A stretch of 64,000 nucleotides of DNA, from NCBI GenBank assembly GCA_000972765.1, contig CP011265.1:1426001-1490000 (forward strand). The letters are read 5' to 3'. The notes beneath the pieces are model-generated. The model was not told where the DNA came from. It made no database searches and saw only the letters and a list, made by a program, of their open reading frames with translations. The translations under genes and the position numbers were made by a program. This DNA is from Verrucomicrobia bacterium IMCC26134 (GTDB lineage: Bacteria; Verrucomicrobiota; Verrucomicrobiia; Opitutales; Opitutaceae). Shown piece after piece: positions 25,180 to 34,795 of the stretch. Position 1 is the stretch's first letter; the number at the start of each line of letters is the position of its first letter.

Positions 25180-28100
25180 TCAGAGGCTTTTCAGGAATTT
25201 GATCAGGGCGGCGCGGTCGGCGGCGGGGGCGGTGCGGAAGGCTTCTTTGGACGATGCGCCCTCACCTCCGTGCCAGAGGATGGCCTCCTCGAGGGTGCTG
25301 GCGCGACCGTCGTGCAGGTAGGCCTCGCCGCCGCTTACGCCGGCGGTCAGGCCGATGTTCCAGAGCGGTGCGGTGCGCCACTCCGAGCCGGTGGCGGAAC
25401 CCTCGCCGAAGTTATCGGCCAGGCCCGGGCCAAGGTCGTGGAGAAGAAGGTCGGTGTAGGGGCGAATAGTCTGGTTGCGCAGCTCGGCGTAGGGAGGGTA
25501 GGCGCTGGTGGTGAGAGATGGGACGTGGCAGCTGACGCAGCCGGCGGCTTGGAAAACCTGTTCGCCGCGCAGGGCGACGGCATCGGTCAAGTCACGGCGA
25601 GCGCCGACCCCGAGCAGGGAGACGTAGCGGTTCATCTGCTCCAGTTCGGTTGCGCTCACCTCGGGAGTGGTGGCGTTCGTGTCGCCGTCAAGGACGGGGA
25701 AGATCGCGGTGGACACGCCCATGTCGCGGTTAAGGGCGTAAGCGATCTGATGGGAGACGCGGGCCTGGGCGGCTTTGTAGGTGAAGCGGCCAAGGCGGAG
25801 CTTGGTCGCGTCCTCCGGGTCGTTGACCAATTGCGGCCGGCCGGAGATACCGTCGCTGTTGACGTCGCTGGGATCGGCAAGGGCGATGACCGTGGCTTCA
25901 TCCACCGCCTCCAGCAGTCCGAGGCCGACCAAGGGAGGGGCAAGCCGGACGGAGAAAAAGGCGGGCGCGACGCCGCTGAAGGTGTAGTTGGGCTTGCGCA
26001 GGGAAAAGGCTGAACCGTCGCCGTAAACGCCGGTGGTGGTGGTGTAGCTGGCGAGTGTGGCGGAGCCCTCGGGGGTGCCGCCGGTGATGCGCTGCTGCAG
26101 CTCCTCTCCGTAGAGCGGATGGGGAGCGCCGTTGCCGTCGGCGGAGACCTTGACGACGGAGAAGGCGAGGGGCGATCCGACGGCGGGGGGCAGGGCGCGG
26201 CCGTTGTTCACGTGGCACTCGACGCAGCTCTTTGCGACGAACTTGGGGCCGAGCTTGCCGATTTGGGCGGAGAAAACCGGGTTATTTGCCTCGGTGTGCG
26301 CGCCGCTGTCGAACTCGGTGTGGTGCAGGCGGCGTCCGAGCATGAAGGGCTGGCCGCTGGCCGGGGCGATGTTGCCTGCGGTCTGCTTAAAGCGGTCGGC
26401 GGGCTCGTTTGAGTATTGGTAGGGCAGGGTGGTGAGCCCGCCGAGCCAGGCATTTTGCGGAAGCACGCGAGAGTCGATGCTACCGCCGGCGACGAATTCC
26501 TTCTCCTGATACCAGGGACGGACGCCCTGGCCGACGACATAAAGGAAGGTGGTGCCGTAGTAGTTCAGGCGACCGTTGCGCACGGTTTCGAGAAACTGGC
26601 TGATCTCCAGCTCGACGCGGTCGCCGATCTGGAGCGGGCGGTTCTCGGGGAGCTTGGTCTCGAGCGTGGCGGTGTAGTCGTAGTCGGTCTCGCCGGGGTA
26701 TCGGAGCGAGGGGTGGGAACCCAGGAAGGTGGCGATGATATTGTAGTGGTATTCGGCGACGGCGGTGATGCCGCGGAAAAAAGCACGGAACTCGGCCGGA
26801 TTCAGTTTCGCCTGGGTGGTGTAGTTGAAAATCAACTTCGTCCCGCCTTTAGCGACCTGGTCGATGATCTCGATGTTGGCCACGCGCTGCTCCCAGTAGA
26901 AGGACAGATAGTGGTCATAGGCGTGGAAAACCGCTTCCCGGGCGTGGCGGTCGCGGGCGCGGTCGGCCAGGGTGGTGATGAGCGCAGAGGGGGTGTCGAC
27001 CCGCACCGCGGGTTCGAGGATCGTTGCGGGGCTGAAGAGGGCATCGAGGCCGATGCCTGCCTCGGGTTGGCTGAAGACTCCTGTGGCGGCGGAGGGGCTG
27101 GCTGCGCTGGACACGAGGGCGACGACCGTGAGCTGGTAATTAGAGCCCTGGACAAGGTCGGGCACGGTGGCGGAGGTGACATTGCCTACGTCCAGCGAGC
27201 TGGTGTAGCCGCCGCCGGCAAGGCCGTAGAGGATGCGATAGCCGGTGATGCCGACGGTGGGGCTGGCGTCCCAGGCGAGCCCGATGGCGTTGCTCTGATT
27301 GCTGGTGATAAGGCGGACATTGGACGGTGCTTCGATAGCGATGGCCGTCACGCGCAGGCGGTAGAAATCGGCGGCGTGGCTCAGGGCCACTGAAATGGAG
27401 CGAATCTGCCCGTCGCCAGCGAGGTCGGGGGCGAGGCTTGTCCAGTTAACGAGATCGGTCGAGGCTTGGGGTTCATAGCGACTGCCTGCCGTTGCGATCC
27501 AGGAAAGCGAACCGGCCGGACTGGTGGTGACGGCCACGTCGCGAGTGGCGGTGGTGGTGACCGGAGCGGCTCCGACCGGGGCGACCTCGACGTCGTCGAT
27601 TAAAACCTCGCCCAAGCCGCCGGTGACTGCGCCGGTCACAAGACGGAAAACGATTTTAATGCCGGCCGTGCCGGCGGGCGCGGTCTGGTTGGGGGCGCTG
27701 ATCTTGATCCAGCTGCCGATAGTGCCGTTGAAGTTTTGCAGGCCGGTGCCGCCGATGATACCGCCGGAGGAGTTGAGCCACTGGAGCCAGTATTGCTGGA
27801 TGTAGGACGGGCCGCTGCTGATCTGTTTGATCCAGAAGGAGAACGCGTAGGACTGGCCCACGGTCAGGGCGGTGCCGGCGGGAAGCAGGGTCTGATCCAT
27901 CATGCCTTCGGCGGGGGCGCCGCCGACGTTGAGCAAGTTGCAGCGCATGCTGGCTGTCCCGCCGTGGGCGGCGGTGGTGATGCGGACCGGAGGCTGGCTG
28001 GCGAGGGTGTTCCATCCGGTGGCGACCGTGCCACTGCCGGCTTCAAAATCGCCGTTCCTTAGGATTGCGGGCGGCGCGACGACGACGGGATAGGTTTCCA

Positions 28101-28395
28101 CGGCCTTGAACTCCCTCGCGGGGTCGCGACCGGGTGAGTAGGCGGACAGGGTGGTGCCGGCGCCGGATACACTCGTGCCGAGGTTAGACCAGACGGCGTT
28201 GGAGTCGGCGCGGCTCTGAAGTTGGTAGGAGTTGCCCGTTACACCGGCCCAGCCGATCGAAAGACCCGGTTCCAGCTGGAGTTGCGGCAGGGCGGCCAGC
28301 GGCGTGGAGGCGAGAAGGGCTACTCCAAAAAACGCGGCGAACGCGCAGCGGGGAGAAAAGACGAAACGGACACGGGCGAAAAAGGCTGGGGACAT
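25180..28395 (-). CDS. Exported di-heme oxidoreductase with fused carbohydrate-binding and FN3-like modules
   Basis: This 1071-residue secreted protein combines a signal peptide (FAAFFGVALLASTPLAA), a jelly-roll carbohydrate-binding-like module (about 115-270, beginning ILRNGDFEAGSG), short beta-rich segments, a fibronectin type III-like domain (about 350-440) and a C-terminal di-heme oxidoreductase domain. Heme motifs CVECH at 724-728 and CVSCH at 953-957 are both present. Di-heme oxidoreductase-family proteins are thiol- or peroxidase-like periplasmic enzymes of uncertain substrate. Their fusion to polymer-binding modules suggests electron transfer at a polysaccharide surface. ATG 28395 is supported by the signal peptide. 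It sits upstream of the pectate lyase on the same strand. Confidence 0.8.
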   Translation of the reverse strand: MSPAFFARVRFVFSPRCAFAAFFGVALLASTPLAALPQLQLEPGLSIGWAGVTGNSYQLQSRADSNAVWSNLGTSVSGAGTTLSAYSPGRDPAREFKAVETYPVVVAPPAILRNGDFEAGSGTVATGWNTLASQPPVRITTAAHGGTASMRCNLLNVGGAPAEGMMDQTLLPAGTALTVGQSYAFSFWIKQISSGPSYIQQYWLQWLNSSGGIIGGTGLQNFNGTIGSWIKISAPNQTAPAGTAGIKIVFRLVTGAVTGGLGEVLIDDVEVAPVGAAPVTTTATRDVAVTTSPAGSLSWIATAGSRYEPQASTDLVNWTSLAPDLAGDGQIRSISVALSHAADFYRLRVTAIAIEAPSNVRLITSNQSNAIGLAWDASPTVGITGYRILYGLAGGGYTSSLDVGNVTSATVPDLVQGSNYQLTVVALVSSAASPSAATGVFSQPEAGIGLDALFSPATILEPAVRVDTPSALITTLADRARDRHAREAVFHAYDHYLSFYWEQRVANIEIIDQVAKGGTKLIFNYTTQAKLNPAEFRAFFRGITAVAEYHYNIIATFLGSHPSLRYPGETDYDYTATLETKLPENRPLQIGDRVELEISQFLETVRNGRLNYYGTTFLYVVGQGVRPWYQEKEFVAGGSIDSRVLPQNAWLGGLTTLPYQYSNEPADRFKQTAGNIAPASGQPFMLGRRLHHTEFDSGAHTEANNPVFSAQIGKLGPKFVAKSCVECHVNNGRALPPAVGSPLAFSVVKVSADGNGAPHPLYGEELQQRITGGTPEGSATLASYTTTTGVYGDGSAFSLRKPNYTFSGVAPAFFSVRLAPPLVGLGLLEAVDEATVIALADPSDVNSDGISGRPQLVNDPEDATKLRLGRFTYKAAQARVSHQIAYALNRDMGVSTAIFPVLDGDTNATTPEVSATELEQMNRYVSLLGVGARRDLTDAVALRGEQVFQAAGCVSCHVPSLTTSAYPPYAELRNQTIRPYTDLLLHDLGPGLADNFGEGSATGSEWRTAPLWNIGLTAGVSGGEAYLHDGRASTLEEAILWHGGEGASSKEAFRTAPAADRAALIKFLKSL

Positions 28396-28502
28396 GGGGA
28401 CGGTTCAACCCGGAGGCGGGGGATTGGGGGATGGGCGAAACAGGGGGGTGAACGAACACGCTCAGGACGGGCGGAACGGTGACGAGGTGAGAAACCCTGA
28501 TA

Positions 28503-28518
28503 TTGCAATTTTATGCAA
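28503..28518. promoter_or_regulatory. Short inverted repeat in the di-heme gene promoter region
   Basis: TTGCA-ATTTTA-TGCAA lies about 108 bases upstream of the di-heme oxidoreductase ATG, in a noticeably AT-rich stretch that is the likely promoter. Five-base arms are short and could be chance, but the placement fits an operator. Confidence 0.3.
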
Positions 28519-28619
28519 CTAAAAACACTAACTGATTCCCTAGCTGACTGGATTTAACCTTCGAAATGGCCGCTTATTTTCTCCTCAGCGGCTGTTCACG
28601 GTCGAAAGAGAGAGGGGGC

Positions 28620-29525
28620 TCACTTCGCTGGCGTGGCTGGAAGTGAAACCGGTATAAAGGCTCGCGAATTCAGCCACTGGAGACAGGCGGCGTCCCAGGG
28701 CGGGGCGTTTTTCTTGGCGGCGGGCAGGCCCATGCCGTGGCCGCCCTTTTCATAGACATGGAGCTCCACGGGGACACCGGCGCGGCGTAGCGCCGAGGCG
28801 AAGAGCAGCGAGTTCTCGACTGGAACCGTCTTGTCCGCGGCGGTGTGCCAGATGAAGCACGGCGGGGTCTGAGGGGTGACCTGGAGTTCGTTGGAAAGGA
28901 GGGTGACGAGCTCTGCGGTTGGTTCTTTTCCGAGGAGATTGGTTTTGGAGCCCTGGTGGGCGAATTCACCGAGGCTGATGACGGCATAGCACAGAATACC
29001 GAGGTCCGGGCGTGAGCTTTCGCGCTCGATGGGATCGAGGGAGTCGGGTTGGCCCGCGTCGAAGTGGGTGAGCAAGGTCGAGGCGAGGTGGCCGCCGGCG
29101 GAGGAGCCGATGATACCGATGCGAGCGGGGTCGAGCCCGTCGCGACGGGCGAAGGCGCGCAGGGTCCGGAGGGCGCGGGCTGCGTCCTGAAGCATGACCG
29201 GATGGTGATAGCCGTTGGAGCCCAGCCGGTATTTGAGCACGTAGCAGGTGACGCCGTTCGCGGCCAGCCAGTCGGCGTAGCCTGCGCCTTCGTGAGTGGC
29301 GAGACGAGCGTAGCCGCCGCCGGGCAGGATCAGCATCGTGGCGCCATTGGCCTGTCCGGCGGCCGGAGCGAACAGGGTGATCGTGGGGATGTCGGCCTCG
29401 GTCGCGCCCAATGCGCCGGGTGCGGAGGAAGGCCAGAGCGGCAGTGCGTCGGCGCGGCCAATGTGCGCGCAGACCATTACGCTAAGTGCGGTGAAAACAG
29501 TGAGGGTAAAACGTATTTTTTTCAT
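28620..29525 (-). CDS. Exported alpha/beta-hydrolase esterase, acetylxylan-esterase-like
   Basis: This 301-residue protein is a secreted alpha/beta-hydrolase. A signal peptide (MKKIRFTLTVFTALSVMVCAHIGRA) is followed by the oxyanion-hole region LPGGGYAR near 68-74, the nucleophile elbow GSSAGG at 140-145 (Ser142), an Asp in HTAADKTVP near 233-241 and a His in KGGHGMG. This is the pattern of the BD-FAE/acetyl-esterase group that removes acetyl or feruloyl groups from plant polysaccharides. Length is typical. It is transcribed on the minus strand upstream of the di-heme gene but separated by 224 bases that include a likely promoter. The exact substrate cannot be deduced; pectin or xylan deacetylation is a reasonable guess from the nearby pectate lyase. 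Confidence 0.85.
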   Translation of the reverse strand: MKKIRFTLTVFTALSVMVCAHIGRADALPLWPSSAPGALGATEADIPTITLFAPAAGQANGATMLILPGGGYARLATHEGAGYADWLAANGVTCYVLKYRLGSNGYHHPVMLQDAARALRTLRAFARRDGLDPARIGIIGSSAGGHLASTLLTHFDAGQPDSLDPIERESSRPDLGILCYAVISLGEFAHQGSKTNLLGKEPTAELVTLLSNELQVTPQTPPCFIWHTAADKTVPVENSLLFASALRRAGVPVELHVYEKGGHGMGLPAAKKNAPPWDAACLQWLNSRAFIPVSLPATPAK

Positions 29526-29743
29526 GCAGTGGGGTGGCTGCTGGAGTATGGACTGGCAGGAATAGTTAGCCGCAAAGAACGCAAAGATAGAAACAGAAGC
29601 GATGAGCGGGCTTTGGGCGGTTCAGCATTCTTTAGCGATAAGTTATGGCAAGGGGCTCAAGTTGCCCGCGGATAAAACGGATCAGGGAGTTCGATCCGGG
29701 TTGCTTGTGTTTATCCGTGGTTGGTTAAACCCACCTTTCCGGC

Positions 29744-32700
29744 TTACGGCAGGGAGACGCGGAGGTGGAGGAACTTTGCGGGTTCACCATTGGTGATCGT
29801 TACGGTGGAGCGGCGTATCTCGTAGGTGCCTTGGTCGGAGACCAAGGTGTCGGTGACGCCAGACGTGGACCAGGACGGGGTCCCGGTGAGACTGGACGTC
29901 CACTCGACGGCGCCGCTCACGCCGCTCAGAGTCTTGCTGCGGCGGTAGTCGAGTTGAAGCTCGGAGCCGGTGTATTGAACTTGGGGGGTGGCGGAGTCGG
30001 CCAGGGCTGGATTCAAGCCCATGAAGTATTCGACGAGATTGGAGACCCCGTCTCCGTCGGCATCAGCCGTGACGGCGGGATCGGCGAGGCCCGAGCCCCA
30101 TTCGGCAAAGGTCGGCGCGGTAACGGTGAGGGTGCCGGCTTGATAGGTGATGGCGTAGTTGGAGGCGGTGAACGTGCCGCCGGTGACGGCGGAGGGCGTG
30201 ATGGAGTAGGTGCCCGGCGCGTCACTTGCCCCCGTGCCGCCGCTGGCGGTGAGAGTGGCGGAGCCGACGGTTTCACTGAGCACGAGGCCGCTGGTGGTGA
30301 ACGCTGAGGTGCCCAAGGCGAGGGTGGCGCCGTAGACCTTGCTGCGATCCTGGGCCGTGACGGTGAGTGCTTTCGCAGCCACGGCGCTGGCGACGGTTGT
30401 CACGTTGGCCGACGTGGCGCCGGTGCTGGAGCAGACGACCGTGCCGGAGTAGCTGGCGACCGGTGCGTTGCCTGCGAGGCGCAGATAAACCGTGGTCGAG
30501 GCGATCGTGCCGGAGGTGCCGATGGACTGGGTGGCGGCGTAGCCCGAGGCGCCGCCGACCGATTGGGACACCTCAAAACCGGACGGAGGGGTCACCACGA
30601 TGGGGGCGGACATGTTCGCGCCGGAGACGGTGAAGGACGTCGGGGTGGGTGAAGCCGTGCCATAGGTGGTATTGACGGCGGCGAGGGTGCCGGTGGCGGT
30701 GATCACGGGGGGGGGACCGCTGCCGGTGGTGGCAATCACCACATCATCAAGGTAGGCGCGTTTCGCCGTGGTGGCGAACGTGATCACTGTGCTCGAAGTG
30801 CCTCCGGTGAAGTTGACCGTCTTGCTCTCAAAGCTGCCGGCCATGACTTGAGTATAGGTGACCGTTTGGGCCGCCTGTCCGGTTGCGGTCACCGTGATAT
30901 TTCCTTCGAGGTTGGTCCATCCCTTGACCTTGAAGGTAACGGAGAAGGCGCCGCCGTTGGCGCTCAAGTCGAGGGTTTTGGTGGTGATCGAACCGGTCGC
31001 AGACGAACTGCCTAGTTTGACCGCGCCGCCCGCTTGATAGGCTTTTACCAAGGTTGCGCTGGGGAAATTAGTGTTTCCTGTCCAGGCGGTGGACGACCCG
31101 TTCGACGTGGTGTTGTCGCCAACGGTTATAGTGGCGAAATCCTCGGATAAGGCGGTGGCGCCTCCGCCCCCGCCGCCGCTGGCGGCGATGGTGATCGTGA
31201 GGGTCGCGCTGCCTGTGCCGGTGGCGTTGGTGGCTGAGATCGTGACGCTGGAGACTGCGGCGGTGGTCGGCGTGCCGGAGATCAGGCCCGTGGCGGTGTT
31301 GACACTCAGGCCGGCGGGCAGGCCGGTGGCGGCGAAGGAAGTCGGCGTGTTGCTGGCGGCGATTTGATAACTAAACGCCTGAGAAACCGTGCCGCTGGCC
31401 GTGGTGGAACTGGAGATGACGGGGGCGGCGGGCTGGCCGGCGGTCGAATTGCGCGGGTTGGGAGCGGAGGCAGAGAAGTCGGCAGCGTTATTGGCGGTGT
31501 CGGTCGCCCCGCCGGCGGCGCGGAAGAGGGCAGTGGTGTTGGAGCCTGCCGGCGCGGCGGAGCCTTCGTAGGCGTTGGCCGTGCCGTAGCCGACGAGGTC
31601 GAGCAGACCGGTCTGGCCGACGGGAGAGGCGCCGGTGAAGGCGGTGGTGCTATTGGAGAGGGCGACTTTGCCATTGGTGCCGCCCATGTTGATCGTGCCC
31701 GTGGCGTCGGGGGTGGGAAGGGCGCTGCCGTTGGCTCCGCCGCTCGCGAGTTTAACGAGGTAGTATTTGCCGGCTGCGATCGTGCCGCTGAGGGCGGTGG
31801 GCGTCCAGGTTGTGCCAGAGGCGGACGAATACTGGACGGACCAACCGGCGAGGCTGACGCTCGTGGCCCCCCGGTTGTAGAGTTCGACGTAGTCTGAGTT
31901 GTAGGGAGCCCCCGAGTTGCCACCTCCGCCGAAGATCTGGCTGATGAGGATGGGGTTTTGGGTGACGGTAAACGAAGTCGCGCTGGTGGCCGTGCCGTAT
32001 GGCGTGGTCACGGTCAAAGTGCCGGTGGTGGCGGTGGCGGGCACGGTGGCGGTGATCGACGTGGCGGAGACGACGGTGTAAAGGGCGTCAACTCCATTGA
32101 ATTTAACGGAGGAAACGCCGGCGTAGTTCGTGCCGGTAAGGGTGATGGTATCGCCGGCGGTTCCGCTGGCGGGATCGAAGGAAACGATCGTCGGGGTGCC
32201 GTCGCCGGTGAGCACGGTGAGATTGGCTATAGCAGAGGTGCCGATGGCGCCCTCGGTGTCGGTGGCCTTGGCGCTGATCGCATAGGTGCCGGCGGCGGGT
32301 GGCGTCCAGGCAAGGGTGTAGGGGGCGGTGGCATCGACGCCGAGCGAGGTGGTGCCGTTGAAGAACTCCACGCTGGCCACCACGCCGGCGCCGCCGCCTA
32401 TGACTTTATCCGTGGCGGAGGCGGAGAGAGTGACTTGGAGGTCGGGCAGGAGCGTGGTGCCGTCCGTCGGCGTATCGAGGGTGACAACCGGGGCGGGGTT
32501 GGATTCGACGCTGCTTCCGCCGGTGACGACGAGGGAGTAAACCTGACTGGCACCGGTGAGCGTGCCGGGGAGGGTCACGGTCATGGTGTAGATGCCGGAT
32601 TGGGAGGGAGTGGGAACGTAGACCTGTTCGACGTTGTCCACGTGGTTCACGCCGGTGGTGGCAGGCAGCTGCATCGATGCATCCGTCCAGGTGCCGACAA

Positions 32701-34537
32701 AAGGCATGACGTAGGGCAGTTTGACGGTGCTGCCATCGGGGGCGGTGATCTTGAGGTCGAGGTCGTTGACGAGATTCGGCGTGCGGACGTCGACTTGAGC
32801 GGCGATGGACGGGTCGAGGGCGGTGCCGGCGGGGTCGGTCCAGCAGAGGGTGGCGCGGATGGGGCTGACCCCGTCCCAACTGAAGGTGTGCGTTTGGGTT
32901 TTGGCGGAGCTGGTGAGGGTGCCCTCGATGAGCTTGGGACTGGCCAGGCTGGCTTTGTGGGCGAGGATGAGATCAGCGGCGGCCTTCACATTGATATAGC
33001 CCCAGCCGTATTGGTAGTCGGGGCCAGTGCGGCCGACGTCGTCGGCAGTGTCGATCAGAAGGGCCTTGAGGGTGCTGGCGCGGAGGCGCTGGCCGGGGAA
33101 TTCGCGGGTGTAGAGTTGCTGGATCAGGGTGGAGGAGCCGACGGCGTTGGGCGTGGCCATACTGGTGCCGCTGTAGGTGCCGTCGTAGGAAGTAGTGCTG
33201 GCTACGGTGCCGGCAGGGGCGACGAAGGCTATGCTGGAGTAGACGTTGACGCCGTTGGCGGTGAGGTCGGGTTTGATGCGGCCGTCGTCGCAGGGACCCT
33301 CGCTGGAGAAGTAGGCAAGGGTGCCGGCTGAGGGGGTGCGCACGCCGGAGGTGACGGCGTCGTCGGCGGCGGCGATGGTGATGATGTTTTTGGCGAGACC
33401 GTTGAAGGTGATGGATTGGTAGCCGCCTTTGGTGAGGATGTAGTCCTGTTCATTGCCGGCCGCCCAGAAAATCTGGTAGTAGGGGAGGCTGACGGCGAGG
33501 GCGTCGGTGGTCTGGGCCTCGGCTTCGTAGGAGCCCATGTAGGGCACGTATTCGGCGGCCGTGTTAAAGCCCGCGCCGTAGGAGTGGTTGGAAAGGGTGA
33601 TCTTGGTTAAATCGGTCGCGGTGGCCGCGCCGGCGGCGGTCATCTCGGCGTAGTCGCTGTTCCAATCGTAGGAATCGATGGCGACTTTGGGGGCCATGCC
33701 CTTGGCAAGCGGGTCAGTGCCGGCGGCGCCGATGGTGCCGGCGACGTGGGTGGAGTGGTCGGAATAGGTGGTGGCGCTGTCTTTGATAACAACGCGGGTG
33801 GTGGTGAATTCGCGATGGGTGTTTCTGACCCGGGCCTCGTCCCAGACGCCGACCTTCATGCTGGTGCCGTCGAGGCCGTAGGGTGCGCCTTGGTCGCGCA
33901 GCAGGTTGGCGCCGGTGGAGATGGCGGCGTTGACGTTCATGGTCGAGCGGTAGAGGGGCTTGTCGCCGCGGAAATCGTAGAGGATGGCGACCTTCTGGTT
34001 TGGTCGCTCAATGCGGACGGGGATGCCTAGACGCTCGGCCTTGGCGAGCGCGGCCTCGTGCTGCGCCTCCTGCATCTCGGACATACGGGCGACTACGAAG
34101 GCACGGATAACCGGATTACTCAGGTCGGCATCGCGCAATAACTCGGCGGGCGTAGTGGCGTCTGCATAGCGGGCGGCGAGTTCGTCTTCCAGCTTAGGTT
34201 GTCCCTTCGTGCCAGATGCCGCGCCAGCGACGGAAGCGGAGGCAACTGCGGTGGGGGTGGCGGTGGTCGGGATCGAGGCGGATCGTGACGACGGCTTGGA
34301 GGTGGCGGAAGGCGCAGACGAAGCGAGGGCTTCAGCGTCCTGATTAGTGGAGGCGGGATTGGATTCGGTAGCGGATGGCCGATTTGCGGCAGAGGTCGCG
34401 GGTGCGGATTTGTCCGACGCTTGTGAAGTTGCATCGTGAGGTGCGGAGGCCGTCTCAGGCGTGCGCGTGATAAATATGAAAGCGCCAAGCGTCAGGATGA
34501 GCGCTAGGGCGAGAGGAATGAGGCGGGTTTTCTTCAC
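29744..34537 (-). CDS. Very large exported subtilisin-like serine protease with Ig-like, lamin-tail and MBG domains
   Basis: This 1597-residue protein is an S8-family protease. It begins with GTG at 34537 and an N-terminal hydrophobic segment (LIPLALALILTLGAFIF), followed by a Ser/Thr/Ala-rich linker. The catalytic triad is seen near Asp231 (VGVWDEAR), His264 (DHSTHVAGT) and Ser458 (GTSMATP). Downstream come a P-domain-like beta region, an Ig-like/CHU-type module, an IPT/TIG domain (about 775-860), a lamin-tail domain (about 860-1000), a putative-Ig domain, a second beta-sandwich and an MBG-type repeat region (about 1300-1480). The C-terminus is a short module with a GLNPALADSATPQ-type motif common in Verrucomicrobia exported proteins. 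It is probably surface-associated or secreted, and its opposite strand is open only through composition. Confidence 0.85.
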   Translation of the reverse strand: MKKTRLIPLALALILTLGAFIFITRTPETASAPHDATSQASDKSAPATSAANRPSATESNPASTNQDAEALASSAPSATSKPSSRSASIPTTATPTAVASASVAGAASGTKGQPKLEDELAARYADATTPAELLRDADLSNPVIRAFVVARMSEMQEAQHEAALAKAERLGIPVRIERPNQKVAILYDFRGDKPLYRSTMNVNAAISTGANLLRDQGAPYGLDGTSMKVGVWDEARVRNTHREFTTTRVVIKDSATTYSDHSTHVAGTIGAAGTDPLAKGMAPKVAIDSYDWNSDYAEMTAAGAATATDLTKITLSNHSYGAGFNTAAEYVPYMGSYEAEAQTTDALAVSLPYYQIFWAAGNEQDYILTKGGYQSITFNGLAKNIITIAAADDAVTSGVRTPSAGTLAYFSSEGPCDDGRIKPDLTANGVNVYSSIAFVAPAGTVASTTSYDGTYSGTSMATPNAVGSSTLIQQLYTREFPGQRLRASTLKALLIDTADDVGRTGPDYQYGWGYINVKAAADLILAHKASLASPKLIEGTLTSSAKTQTHTFSWDGVSPIRATLCWTDPAGTALDPSIAAQVDVRTPNLVNDLDLKITAPDGSTVKLPYVMPFVGTWTDASMQLPATTGVNHVDNVEQVYVPTPSQSGIYTMTVTLPGTLTGASQVYSLVVTGGSSVESNPAPVVTLDTPTDGTTLLPDLQVTLSASATDKVIGGGAGVVASVEFFNGTTSLGVDATAPYTLAWTPPAAGTYAISAKATDTEGAIGTSAIANLTVLTGDGTPTIVSFDPASGTAGDTITLTGTNYAGVSSVKFNGVDALYTVVSATSITATVPATATTGTLTVTTPYGTATSATSFTVTQNPILISQIFGGGGNSGAPYNSDYVELYNRGATSVSLAGWSVQYSSASGTTWTPTALSGTIAAGKYYLVKLASGGANGSALPTPDATGTINMGGTNGKVALSNSTTAFTGASPVGQTGLLDLVGYGTANAYEGSAAPAGSNTTALFRAAGGATDTANNAADFSASAPNPRNSTAGQPAAPVISSSTTASGTVSQAFSYQIAASNTPTSFAATGLPAGLSVNTATGLISGTPTTAAVSSVTISATNATGTGSATLTITIAASGGGGGGATALSEDFATITVGDNTTSNGSSTAWTGNTNFPSATLVKAYQAGGAVKLGSSSATGSITTKTLDLSANGGAFSVTFKVKGWTNLEGNITVTATGQAAQTVTYTQVMAGSFESKTVNFTGGTSSTVITFATTAKRAYLDDVVIATTGSGPPPVITATGTLAAVNTTYGTASPTPTSFTVSGANMSAPIVVTPPSGFEVSQSVGGASGYAATQSIGTSGTIASTTVYLRLAGNAPVASYSGTVVCSSTGATSANVTTVASAVAAKALTVTAQDRSKVYGATLALGTSAFTTSGLVLSETVGSATLTASGGTGASDAPGTYSITPSAVTGGTFTASNYAITYQAGTLTVTAPTFAEWGSGLADPAVTADADGDGVSNLVEYFMGLNPALADSATPQVQYTGSELQLDYRRSKTLSGVSGAVEWTSSLTGTPSWSTSGVTDTLVSDQGTYEIRRSTVTITNGEPAKFLHLRVSLP

Positions 34538-34795
34538 GGTAGGTGGGGGGAGACGAAATTAGTATGGGCGCAGACCTGACAAGGGGCTTAAACTATGTAG
34601 GAAATTTGCAAGAATCGTGCTGGGCGCCAAAATTTCGGCCAAAATCATAAATGCGAACTTATATTTGGTTCGTCACGGGAATGTCTTAAATGGTGCCACT
34701 GTGGGCGTAGTTCAGTAGTTGTAGGATAAAATGCTGATCTACTTATGATTATTAAAAAGCATCGACGACTATCCGCCGGAAGACCAGGCGAGGAG

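Noticed and set aside
31958-33331. 457-codon plus-strand Gly/Val-rich frame opposite the subtilase
   Set aside because: It is the reverse of Ala/Thr/Pro-rich repeat-domain codons and lacks any independent signal.
34703-34770. Stretch beginning gggcgtagttcag that resembles the 5' end of a tRNA gene
   Set aside because: No complementary acceptor 3' half, anticodon stem or GTTCGAATC-type T-loop follows at the right distance.
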